NCBI GenBank assembly: GCA_002633025.1
Contig: NMRB01000350.1
Location: 333,375 to 397,374 of the forward strand
Direction of reading: 5' to 3'
Source: Notospermus geniculatus
Taxonomy: Eukaryota > Nemertea > Pilidiophora > Heteronemertea > Lineidae
Length of the DNA stretch: 64,000 nucleotides
The notes under the pieces were generated by a model. That model was not told where the DNA came from. It saw only the letters and a list, made by a program, of their open reading frames with translations, and searched no databases. The number at the start of each line of letters is the position of its first letter. Within the stretch, counting starts at the first letter, position 1. Shown here piece after piece: positions 44,801-55,530 of the stretch. Position numbers and translations under genes: made by a program.

Positions 44801-47723
44801 GCACCCTACAAGTATCAGAACAATAAAAAGCCATCAAGGTTTGAAATGATCACCATCTTTTCCTGCAGAAAGACAAAGAATGGAGATTGTTCTGTGTCAC
44901 CCACTCAACCAATTACTGCCATGCTTTCATTTCAATTTACAGTCACACACCCCCTCGACACCAGCCACACCGCCAGCGTCACCGACGTTAAACAAACCCC
45001 TGACCCCCGATGGCACCAGCGGTCCAAACCCACCAACGTTTGACCCGACCATTGTCACAGAACCAGCTAGTCAACCCACCAATCTCTTGGTGACCTTCTT
45101 GGAATATACATCTATAGTCATGCAAGACACTAAAGGTAGGAGTCATGGACTGAAAGGTTTCTGCTATCAAGTGCTTCTTTGTGAAGGAATTATCATCAGT
45201 TATGATCTGCTTTGTTTTATTCCACTGTTTCTCCTTTACTTTCAGACACGACGAGATTCAAAAACGCCAAACTCTGTTTAATCATACTGACATGTATAGC
45301 TGAGGTAGGTGCAATGGTCTGAGTAGAGTGGTATGATTCTACCAGCTGTATTGCTTCCAAGTTTGTCACATCAAACCTCTTCATCTTTTCCAGGACCAAT
45401 ATGCAAATAGTCTGATGCATGATGTCAACATGAACTTCCGAGTGCCAATACATAAATTGGTAAGTTGAGAATTCTCAAATAGTTGCACTATCTTACCTCA
45501 TTCAATCGACATGACATAGCCTATTTCTCCCCTTTAGTATTCCTCATCTGACGTGTATAATCTTGACAAGATGTGCCTAGTTTTACAATGCAATGATGAC
45601 CTTCAGTGTTGGATTTTGTTTCTTGTTTTCAGCCAATGAGACATAGAAAAGTCAAGGTCGATACACGTCCTCCTTCCAGGCCACTGGCATGTGCTTTATT
45701 GGGTAAGTTTAATACTGTGACTTTTAAGGCGGTGACAGACTAGTGCGTACGCGACGCGGAGCGACGCGGAGCGACGCGTTTTCTTTTGTGTTTTTGCGCT
45801 CCACTGCACATGGTGCTCAGTGGTGGCTGAAAACACAAAAGAAAACGCTTAGTTTCGCGCGGCGTCGCGCTAGTCTGTCACCGGCTTTAGTCTGGTTCTT
45901 TATACCTCTACATCTCAAACTCTCCACTACCTTACCCAGTTCTGTTGTATACTAAAACGGGACTAAGAGAAACTGACCTCACCCAATCCCCTTACACTTA
46001 CCATTCACATACAATACTACATGTAATTGCTCTGTTTCCTTCCTTAGATTTGTTGGTAGAATTTATCATGAGTCATATGATGAAGAATTTGCCCATGGAA
46101 TTGTATATGTGAGTAATTTACATTGGTTTGAGTTTTCTTAATAGTCTATTGTCAGCAATATACATCATCTGACAATGCCACTCTATGTCACCTGTGCTGG
46201 TCATTATGATTTGTAGTAAACACCAATGCCTCACACCTATGCAGTGTAGGTTCAATTCTTTCAGTCTTGCACACTGATCTATACATCATCATCATACTGT
46301 TTTTCAGGAAGGTGCTAGGTATTGCTCATCGGGTGTTGTGCTACCAGAAACGCTGCCGTGTACGGTTACAGTACGCGTGGAAGGAACTGTGGACGGTGCT
46401 TATTAACCTCCTTAAATTCCTGATGTCCAATGAGACACACATCATGAAGAGGCACAATCTGTTTCCACTAGCAATACAGGTAGCTGAATTTTCTGCACGA
46501 TCTTGAAAAGTGCTCAAGAAGTTCACACTCAAATTGGCTCTCAAACTTGCCTCTCGTTAAAACAGAAATAGGTTTATGCCTACCATGGCGGATTTTACTC
46601 CCCTCCACAGTAATCAAGTTGGAGTATGGTCATTACTTCCTTTAACCGTAAAAGGGCCACGACCTTATATCCCCTTCCAAGTCTTCAAAGCTCTGAGGAA
46701 CATCATGCTACACATGATGACATTGAGGGATTTGTGACTTTGTTTTTCAGGTTGTGAATATTTTCAATTTGTTCATCACATACGGGGACACGTTCCTGCC
46801 AACACCGAGCAGTTACGATGAGCTTTATTATGAGATCATCCGCATGCATCAAGTCTTTGATAACTTATACTCAATGGGTAAGTACATAGTGGCGTCAACT
46901 GAGAACTGTACAGCTGAACTTCTTGTTGATTATTAAATACATTATAGATCTTCAGTCTGAACCTTGATTTTGTTAACTTCAGCTCTGCGCTACACAACGA
47001 ATGATGGAGAATGGAAGGATTCAGCTGCCAAATTGACCAACTACTTAGGAAATGTTAGGTATGAAAGTCAGTCAACAGCATCTTCCTCCTGGACTTGGTC
47101 CACTGATGAATATGGTATTGACTCCTCAGACAGGAGCTGAACTGATGCTATTGGCTCAGAACCCTTTTCGCTGTGAACTAATAATAGGCTGAATTTGCTC
47201 CTGATGAAATATAACGTGTTCTTTCTTCTTTAGGGCAATCATCAACCATTTTACCCCCAAAGTCGACTCCTACTCATCCCAGCACCAACTGTCCTCGCTG
47301 ACGGAGGAACAGGTTCTTGAGGTCGTCCGTGGCAACTACGACACACTCACATTAAAACTACAAGAGAACTTGGATCAATTTGAAAGATATTCTGAGAAAC
47401 CTAAAGAAACGGCCTATTTCACTCAACTAGTAAGTTGATAGTTGTAACGACGTGGACTTGGTACAGGTTCTATGCTTGGCCTGAACAGGAAGGGAAGACA
47501 AAGGGTTGAATGTGGGACCTCTTAGATTGTAGATCTGTGTGTACAAGGCCACTGAGTCAGTAGGCTGAATGGGCTCACCTTTCACCCCTGAGGTTCTTAA
47601 TGAAGTAAGAGATTCTCCATCTTATTTCAGGTGCGGTCGATCATCTCCGATGTGAGGAAGACGACAGAGATGACCAATGAGGAACAGCAGAGTATCCTGA
47701 GGGAATTCGGGACGATATCCTGA
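41876..47723 (+). CDS. ARMH3: ARMH3, second copy lacking exons 1-4 and the 5' part of exon 5
   Basis: Exon pieces 41876-41936 (truncated exon 5), 42043-42099, 42208-42312, 44421-44467, 44638-44713, 44943-45135, 45246-45304, 45394-45459, 45633-45702, 46048-46108, 46308-46479, 46751-46877, 46983-47058, 47234-47429, 47631-47723. Lengths and phases match the complete copy at 55531 exon by exon and I see no frameshift or stop. Homology starts abruptly inside exon 5 at 'cagaaccatgg', so the acceptor of that exon and everything upstream are missing. Introns are almost identical to the other copy. This is most likely the other haplotype with a missing or rearranged 5' part; a real truncated duplicate is the alternative. 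See the complete copy for function. Confidence 0.85.
43143..43205 (+). mobile_element. tRNA-derived SINE head, ARMH3 intron 7 (copy 1)
   Basis: 'gtggcgcagtgg' fits a pol III A box and 'gaggttcctggttcttta' contains a weak B-box-like part. The same element is at 58063-58125 in the other copy, so it predates the split. Confidence 0.45.
45727..45885. mobile_element. 159-bp MITE in one ARMH3 copy, TTTA target duplication
   Basis: TIRs AGGCGGTGACAGACTAG and (inverse) GCCGGTGACAGACTAGC. Flanked by TTTA on both sides, with the empty site 'gacttttagtctgg' in copy 2 (about 60633-60646). The inner arms also pair ('cgttttcttttgtgttttt'), so it is a long hairpin. Confidence 0.8.
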
Positions 47724-49115
47724 GAGACTGGTGCTGAATTATAGATCTCAGCTTTAGTTCTTGAACAGAAATTTTCCGATCTTTGTGCTTACTTGGCAAT
47801 ATTTACTTGATAAGCACCGGCAAACCAGATGGGTATGGTGAGGGGGGTGGGGATTCCTGGTTATACTCTTGCCAAAAGTCTTCAGCAGTATTTCATGGAT
47901 AATCATGATTTGATCAAATTCATGCATACCAGATACTAGGCTGGCTTACTTCAAAAGTTCGTCAACATGGCTCATATTTGGGCGAGATGGAACGAGTGAT
48001 CTATTATAGGTCATCTACCTCTGTACTTCTGTTTCACTTTGAGTTTCGATTCGAAATGAATGGGCGAAAGGCCAGCTTCCTGGTCAAATGCCAGGTACCG
48101 ACGACAACCATTTCATTATGATCATGTCACTTAAAGCATGTTAGGCCTAGTACATTTAATTTTGCAGTTGTGCCAATGGGTTCTCAGTACATTTACTTGT
48201 GTGTGGTAAAGTGATCCATTTTACTCATCTCATTAGCACCCCATCTAATGACAACGGCAAATTTCTTGATCTGGAATAAAACCAGATGAGATTGTACAGT
48301 TCCTGATCTGACCTTGTACAGGATGTGACTGATTTTGACGGTTAAGGTGCTGCTGCAGGAGTTTTCTCGTGCAAATTAGGCTATGAGGCACCGTAAGCGT
48401 GTTATGCCACCTGTAAGGGTGGGTATACACTACACACGATTCGCCCAACACATGCGATGGTTCTTTGTTATTTTATGCCCCAATGCCTCCCAAACAAAAG
48501 CGATTTGTGTGCGATTCCAAATCACTTGGCGAATCGTTTCTCGTGTGCACCCACCCTAAAATATTCATCACCACATCCAGTAGTTGGTAGATTAAAAGAC
48601 TTATGAAGGTTTTATGGTTTTTATTCTAAACTTTTTATGAATTGGTCTAATTAATCTTACGGTGTGCAACATATAGTGATTCAGTCAAATGTAAAATATC
48701 TGTTGTGGAGCAACAAAACATCTTGATAATTTTGACGATTCAGTACTGTGATATTAATACAGTAACAGTGAATGAGTTGAGAGTGTGTGTTGTTCATTTC
48801 TGGACTTGTAAATACAGTACCAGTACTAGTGGGAGCAAAGTTATTTGAAGTAATAGCCACATCCTATGGTAAAGTGTACTTGGCAGTACACGATTCAGCT
48901 GTTGCTTCAGTCAACCTTTCCCCACTGATCCTCAGTGGAGATTCTTTTTACCATTGCATTGGAGGGTAGCATAAGAAACTAGCTACCAGTATATTGCCTA
49001 CCCCCACATGTACAGTAACAGGGATTGTCCTTGGGTGAGTCCCAATTGATGCAATTTCCTGCAGTAAATGGATTGTCCTTGGGATCCTTATTGTTACAGT
49101 TTCATACAATAAAAA

Positions 49116-49245
49116 GGCTTCCTTTACATAGAAGTATATGATATACGAAAACACTGGTTAACAAAGGCTTCCAATGGATTCACAACTGTGAAACCATTGT
49201 CAACCGGCCTTTTCGTATATCGTATACTTCTATGTAAAGGCAGCC
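49116..49245. repeat. Inverted repeat in ARMH3 3' region
   Basis: 'ctttacatagaagtatatga' then 'tatacgaaaa' pairs with 'ttttcgtatatcg' and 'tatacttctatgtaaag'. About 36-base arms with a loop of some 55 bases. The equivalent of copy 2 falls in the N gap. Confidence 0.7.
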
Positions 49246-49374
49246 TTATAGGGATTGTCCAGAGGAGTCTGATTGATACAATGGGGTCATATATTATGTC
49301 TATATATAAAAGAGGTATGTATGTATGAATTGTGATGTAAGTCAGTGGATTTGATCATGTAAGTATCTTTGAAT

Positions 49375-49380
49375 AATAAA
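49375..49380 (+). promoter_or_regulatory. Candidate poly(A) signal for ARMH3
   Basis: AATAAA in 'gaataataaattat', about 1.65 kb after the stop of copy 1. It would imply a long 3' UTR. A nearer signal may exist that I did not recognise. Confidence 0.35.
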
Positions 49381-49948
49381 TTATACCATTCAAATCCTAC
49401 TGTTCCACCTTCATACCCTTTCATTTTATTCCAGTAGCCCTGTGTCCTCAATGTGAACAGTTAAGAAGCAAGGATAAGACTGCATGCAGCACACATCATG
49501 GATCAGGTTTATTTCTGGAAAAATTCACATCAAGATCATTAACAGAAGGCAGGAACATGCTACATATAGATTCATCGAGAGTATAGCTGAAGTTATTTTG
49601 TGTTGATTTTCTTGGACATACTGCTAGCAGTTACCAAATGGTCCTACGAAGAGAATGCCCTGAAACAAATGCAAAATGGATTGGAGATAATGCAAGAAAA
49701 TGAGGTATCACATGTGCATCATGCCTCTCAGTATCTTTCTTGGATAAAGGTGGCTCTCTACAAGGCCAGTAGTTGTGTCCCATTTGGACTGTGTTCAGTG
49801 ATGATGCTGGTGCACACAGGTCACAAATCTTTGATGTGCACCAACAAATCATGTATAAAAGATTCGTACAAAAACAAAATGCCTGGATGTAAACAAATGC
49901 AAATCAAAACACAATATAGCCGACACTGCATGAAGCAGAATGTAAACA

Positions 49949-50017
49949 CTATGGTCAGTAATGCACATAGGCCATGCATCTAATGGTCAGTAATGCACAT
50001 AAGCCATGCATCTAATA
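49949..50017. repeat. 32-bp VNTR, two units
   Basis: 'atggtcagtaatgcacata' plus 'ggccatgcatcta' occurs twice here and three times at 63599-63697 in the other copy. Confidence 0.85.
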
Positions 50018-50320
50018 TACCAAAACATATACCGGTAGAAGAGCAACGCATTATATACATGTCAATGGCCTTTCCACATAAACATTGTTGTACCTAAAAC
50101 AATATAGAACATTCATGTACAAAATGTATGGCCTTATTTACTGGCATTTGTTTGGTTATACGGTCAAACTAAAACCTTGTAAATTGCTATATATTTACTG
50201 TACAAAATTATGTATAACAATGAATTACCCTGTAAAAATCCGAAATGCAAAACCATCAACACAAGACAATGGCTATTAACACAAAGGTACCACATACTTG
50301 ACACCAAAAAATGCCACCCT

Positions 50321-50935
50321 CTTTGCAAGGAGAATTTTCGATTATAATTCGCCAGAACAAAATATAACAAATGAGGTAAATACATAAATATATTGATATG
50401 TAAATGATAACCTCATAATAACTGAAAATCTATCTTGTTTGAGAAAATGAAACAAAATTGTCCAAAGTGCAAGGAATAAAAAATCTGTGCCTATGGATAT
50501 CGTTAAACATGTCAAGAAACAGTATCGCTCTGTGATTGTGTTATGATACAAGGTAGGCATAGGCCCTAGGCCCTACCCTGTGTTAGCTTACAACTGGCTG
50601 GACATGAAGAAAAAACACTTAACTGTCCAACAGTATAACAATCATACATGGATATTACCCTGTGATATCTTGTGCACAGCAGTATAGATGCATTAGGGAC
50701 ACCAGTCACTTCTAACAGTAGGCATATGCCAGTAATACATACCCTGTGTTTCCAAGCAATTAACAGTCCATATAAGGGGTTGCGGTTCATTGGAAAAATA
50801 TGGCAGGCTAATGCTGGCCAATCAATGACAGTACAAAAGGCAACTTATGTCACAAAAAGACTCATAATCCACCAATCAAAAGTGAACAAGGCGCACGCTG
50901 GGCGTGGCGAATAACCAGGTTTTCGAAGTGGCGGC
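50321..50935. other. Stretch with no gene seen
   Basis: Short open frames on both strands only. No repeat or domain recognised. Confidence 0.4.
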
Positions 50936-52035
50936 GTGAATAGCACTTTTCCTGTTTTCACATTTAGCCCGCTATTGGCCAAACCTTGAATCGAATGATG
51001 CTGAATATCGAAAGGAAACAATGTCTACTCACAAGCAACATGTCCACAAAGTTTCACAAGAAAATCTGAAGTCGTTCCCATGTTATAACACTTCGATGAT
51101 TTTTCGGGTAACGCCGCCTGGCGGCCATATTGGATGTGCGATCGGCCCGAAACTTCGTATTTCAGAGGGTATCCCTCTAGTAGACATTTATGCAAGGTAT
51201 GAAATGGCTAGGTGAGAAAACGACGACACGTGCCAAGTTCGCAACTTTTGCCGAACTTTGACCTCTGTGACCTTGAAAAGTAGGTCAAATGAAAAACCCG
51301 GGTATTATGTTATGTATCGTCATTAGATATACCAATGATAAAAATTTGGTGACGTTCCGTCCATTCATTCAGGAGAAATAGCACTTTTCCTGTTTTCACA
51401 TTTAGCCCCCTATTGGCCAAACCTTGAATTGAATGATGCTGAATATCGAAAGGAAACAATGTCTACTCACAAGCAACATGTCCACAAAATTTCACAAGAA
51501 AATCTGAAGTCGTTCCCATGTTATAACACTTCGATGATTTTCGGGTAACGCCGCCTGGCGGCCATATTGGATGTGCGATCGGCCCGAAACTTCGTATTTC
51601 AGAAGGTATCCCTCTAGTACACATTTATGCAAGGTATGAAATGGCTAGGTGAGAAAACGACGACACGTGCCAAGTTCGTAACTTTTGCCGAACTTTGACC
51701 TCTGTGACCTTGAAAAGTAGGTCAAATGAAAAACCCGGGTATTATGTTATGTATCGTCATTAGATATACCTATGATAAAAATTTGGTGACGATCCGTCCA
51801 TTCGTTCAGGAGAAATAACAGTTTTTGTGTTTTCACATTTAGCCCCCTATTGGCCAAACCTTGAATCGAATGATGCTGAATATCGAAAGGAAACAACGTC
51901 TACTTACAAGCAACATGTCCCAAAAATTTCGAAAGAAAATCTCAAGTCGTTTTTAAGTTATCAGGCGGACAAGAGAAAAGCAGACGCCCGGACGCCCGAC
52001 CGCCCGACCGCCCGGACGCCCGACCGCCCGAACGC
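50936..52035. repeat. About 430-bp tandem repeat, 2.4 units, ending in a CGCCCGAC-type microsatellite
   Basis: Units begin at 'agcacttttcctgttttcac' near 50942 and 51377 and again, variant, near 51815. They share 'ggtaacgccgcctggcggcc' and 'ctttgacctctgtgaccttg'. The last unit is cut short by 'gcccggacgcccgaccgccc' repeats (51980-52035). The open frames inside are by-products. Confidence 0.85.
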
Positions 52036-52214
52036 CCGCCACTTTCGGTAATTTAATAACCAGGACTTTCTTCGAAAACCTGGTTAAAAATGGGCAACCT
52101 TAAAGATGATGATATAGGCCTATATACCTACGGTAGGCCTACATAGATTTCATTGCCAGAGTCATGTTGACCTATGTCATTTCCAATCATGAGGATATAA
52201 TGAGTCATGTAAGA

Positions 52215-52282
52215 AGTCATTTTAATGACTGTCTGGTAATGTATCATTAAAATGATACAAAACCAGACAGTCATAAAATAAG
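52215..52282. repeat. Hairpin with inner palindrome
   Basis: 'ttttaatgactgtctggt' pairs with 'accagacagtcataaaa', and 'tgtatcattaaaatgataca' inside is itself a palindrome. Confidence 0.7.
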
Positions 52283-52364
52283 ATACAGATTCTTCATGGG
52301 TGATGAGGACGGAACAACTTGGGTTAGACATACTGTTGTGTGGCCGATTTTCAATTCTGCAGAA

Positions 52365-52615
52365 AGTGACTGCCACCAAAGCTCACTCAGGAGACTGCCA
52401 TCAGAGACCAGTCAAGTGACTGCCACCAAAGCTCACTCAGGTGATTGCCATCCGAGACCAGTCAAGTGACTGCCACCAAAACTCACTCAGGTGATCATAT
52501 TGCCATCCGAGACCAGTCAAGTGACTGCCACCAAAGCTCACTCAGGTGATTGCCATCCAAGACCAGTCAAAGTGACTGCTGCCAAAGCTTATTCAAGCGA
52601 CTGCCACCAAACGAC
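52365..52615. repeat. 50-bp minisatellite, about five units
   Basis: Unit 'gtgactgccaccaaagctca' + 'ctcaggtgattgccatccga' + 'gaccagtcaa'. One unit carries a 6-base insertion (gatcatat) and the last is degenerate. Confidence 0.9.
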
Positions 52616-53004
52616 TTTGCGCTTTCAGTATCTTCCATTTTGATAATACATGCAGTTCTACTACAACAACAATACTGGAATTAATACCGGTACTAAATAA
52701 TTCTATAAACTAGATTCATACTAGCTATACTCATGACATTCTTCTAGAAGCTATACTCATGACATTCTTCTAGAACCTATACTGGCTAGAGCTATTTGTT
52801 TGCAAAGGTTGAAGCAGAGGAAAATAGTCATAGCTGTGATAAGTCGTCTCGCTGCCATGGTGATGGTGATGATGATGATGGTGGTGAGTACGCTGTGGAT
52901 GGCTGCACCGTTTCTGACGAGAATTGGGGGTACCGGTACATTCTGAAATGATAAATTACTAATGAGAAGACAATTGAATTCAGTTTATCAGACAACAGAC
53001 ATCA

Positions 53005-53110
53005 ATGGTATTGGGTAGAGCATGCCAAGGAGATTCAGTGGGGCATACCAATGGGATTAAGTTGGACATGCCAATGGGATTCAGTAGGGCATGACAATGG
53101 GATTAACTGA
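53005..53110. repeat. 28-32 bp degenerate tandem repeat
   Basis: Four loose copies of 'gcatgccaatgggattcagt'. No other feature seen in 52616-53440. Confidence 0.7.
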
Positions 53111-53444
53111 GTGCATGTCAATTCACGGTTGACCGACTTCTAATAGGACCTTGTTCAGGTCTATATTTGATTCAAGATAATCATGCAATCATGCACACGT
53201 AATTGGCCCATTTGTTGTTTGTGGTTAGGTTCCATTGCAAGGTAAAATGAGTGCAAAAATGACTGGACATTATGAAAAGCACTTTATCATATTGCTGAGA
53301 ATCTATGGTAGCCGGTTTGTCGATATGTTGGCCGGTTCCCGATATCTGTGTCATTCTGGAACCGTCTTTTTTAGGGACCCGCACTCTGCCCTACACCAAT
53401 CGAACTCGGCCAGTTATCTGGTCGTTACCCGTCGTTCAAAGTGA

Positions 53445-53600
53445 AATGACGTGCGTGCCAATCACTGGTGTGGTACGTACGTCACTATTTGCTGACGTCA
53501 CCGTGGAAGACGTCAGCGCGCCAATCACCGGTGAGGTAGGCCTACGTACGTCACTGTTTGCTGACGTCACTGTGGACACCGTGGAATGACGTCATAGGAA
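53445..53600. promoter_or_regulatory. Cluster of CRE/ATF sites in a 70-bp tandem duplication
   Basis: Perfect TGACGTCA at 53493-53500, 53562-53569 and 53587-53594, plus near matches at 53448 and 53508. Two tandem units share 'ccaatcac.ggtg', 'cgtacgtcact' and 'tttgctgacgtcac'. It is about 2 kb upstream of the ARMH3 start, just before the duplicated upstream block. Promoter or enhancer use is an inference. Confidence 0.45.
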
Positions 53601-53813
53601 CGGAAGGGAAACCACGGCAACGAACAAAAAACGCTTAAAAGTACCACTTTCGCAAAACTTTTTCATCATCTAAGGCGCCAGAAACCTTGTCCGAAACGCA
53701 CGCACCCCCCCGGGTCTCTCGGCTAAGCCATTAGTGATTAGAAAAGTGACATGAGTCCATGACCAGATGACTGCACACGTCAGAGTTAGGCCTACCCTCT
53801 AGCAGGTAGGCCT

Positions 53814-54771
53814 AGGTGACGGTCTAAATGCATCATGCACATGACATGACGACAATCAGTCAGTGATGGTGAATCACACATGTCACAATGTCAATGCACA
53901 TGATGATGCACTGCACTGCAGTGCAGTGCAGTAAGTAGTACATTTTGCATGGATTTTTGATTGAATTTTTGTGTTCCCCATCCTATATGCCAGCTTGCCT
54001 TAGGCCTAGCAGCATGCATGCAGCATGACTGAGCATGGATTAAAATGAGCCATAGGCCTAGCTATGTACCCACCGACATTTTGGCCGGATTCAATGCGGA
54101 AATTATTCACATTTCACACAAAAATTGCAGAACCACGAGGACGACACGCGGCACCATGACGACTGCAACACCACTCACCAGTGTGGGACTATATTTAGAA
54201 CACAAACTCCTTGCAGTGTCGTCTGCACACTCCAGACGGCACAGGTATTGGTTCAAAATGCCGCCGCCAGGAGAGCTCCCGCAGATCGGTTAATCGGTCG
54301 ATAGTAGCGCGTAGCATACTATGCATAAAGTTGAACGAATTTTATCACAGTTAGTAAGTGAAAAATCATAGACTACAACAGAATATATTTTGAGTAGCAA
54401 TATGAACTCTGTGCAAGTAAATTAAGTATATACATTTAATACGAATCGCCTATTTTTGCACGTCTGATAATGAACTGCTGGATTCATCTAATTTGCATAT
54501 CGGAATGAGAAATCATAAAAATGATTGATAAATGCACACATAAGTTCACACATTTCTAAAAATAGATTAAAGCGATGACGTTGCCAATCTGTGTGTTGGC
54601 GATGGTATATCTGATATAGTGCGTACCGGAGTTTTTTGCAACGTTTACCTGAAGAATTTGACAGCTTCAAAATCATTCATTCAGCTTCAGATAATACAGT
54701 TTCATTGTTGTATGTTTGCATGTTAACATATTGTATTGTATTCCAGTAGCCCTATGTCGACCTGCACCTTG
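53814..54771 (+). repeat. ARMH3 upstream block, second copy
   Basis: Partner of 31154-32181. Here it leads without interruption to ARMH3 exon 1 at 55531. It lacks the 78-base insertion but has about 20 extra bases ('catcctatatgccagcttgc'). Confidence 0.9.
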
Positions 54772-55530
54772 GCTGTCATCTACGGGCTGAAATCCCTGTT
54801 TGTTTGGCTTGCGAACTCCGCGGCCTGGGCCCTGCCTGGGGGGAAGTGTACGTGCGTGCCCTGTACATCATCATGTACATTGGATCATCACTATACAATC
54901 AACAGACAGCTGTCATCTGATTGTAGGCTTAGGCCTATTCATGTTCATCACCCTAGCTACTATACCCTAGACCTAGGCTAGCCTACTAACAGTGACTAAC
55001 TAGCATAGAATAGATTAAATAGAAAAAAGGAGTCCTGTCGACAGTCATATTGTCGTCGTCGTCGTCGTCCCGACTCATGACTGACTTAGACTGCCGCCCC
55101 CTCCCCCCGGACCCCCTGCTGGTACCCTCTTAGAAGATGTCCTTGACTTGAGTATCAGCAGGCCTAGGCTAGGGCTAGACGAGACTATTGTCATTGATTA
55201 TCATTCTTTGCACTGACCCAAATATGCTGTGTGTCTAGGCCAAGTTACGAGTGTACATAATATAGTCTCCAACATAGGCCTATACCCTTTGCTTGGGCTG
55301 ATTGTCATAAACTGACCTTTGGATCTGTCATATCCATAGTAGAGTGTGAACATGTAGTGTAGGCCTACACTGCATTCATTAATGTGGTAGGTAGCTCGTC
55401 AGTTGAATTGAAGATAATATTATTGGAAATGGTTAATTGGTATGACTTTTCTTCGTATTTCAGTCGCACATAATCCTCAATCTTGATATGCGGTGATTCT
55501 CCTCCCCTATGCTTGTGTGAGCGTGCCATC
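54772..55530. other. ARMH3 5' flank
   Basis: Unique to this copy. Includes a (GTC)n microsatellite at about 55045-55068. A noncoding leader exon may be here but I cannot fix its ends. Confidence 0.4.

Larger units (their letters stand above)
41876..50320 (+). repeat. Large near-identical duplicated block, copy 1
   Basis: Aligns to 56785-64000 through exons, introns and 3' flank with scattered substitutions and small indels. In copy 2 the 1.25-1.6 kb after 48057 is represented by a 400-N gap. The block continues past the window end in copy 2. Confidence 0.9.

Noticed and set aside
44880-45281. 133-codon frame across ARMH3 exon 10
   Set aside because: It is a shifted or extended reading of the real exon 44943-45135 into the introns.
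52365-52615. Regular repeats that might suggest a CRISPR array
   Set aside because: The units are contiguous 50-bp minisatellite copies without unique spacers, in an animal genome.
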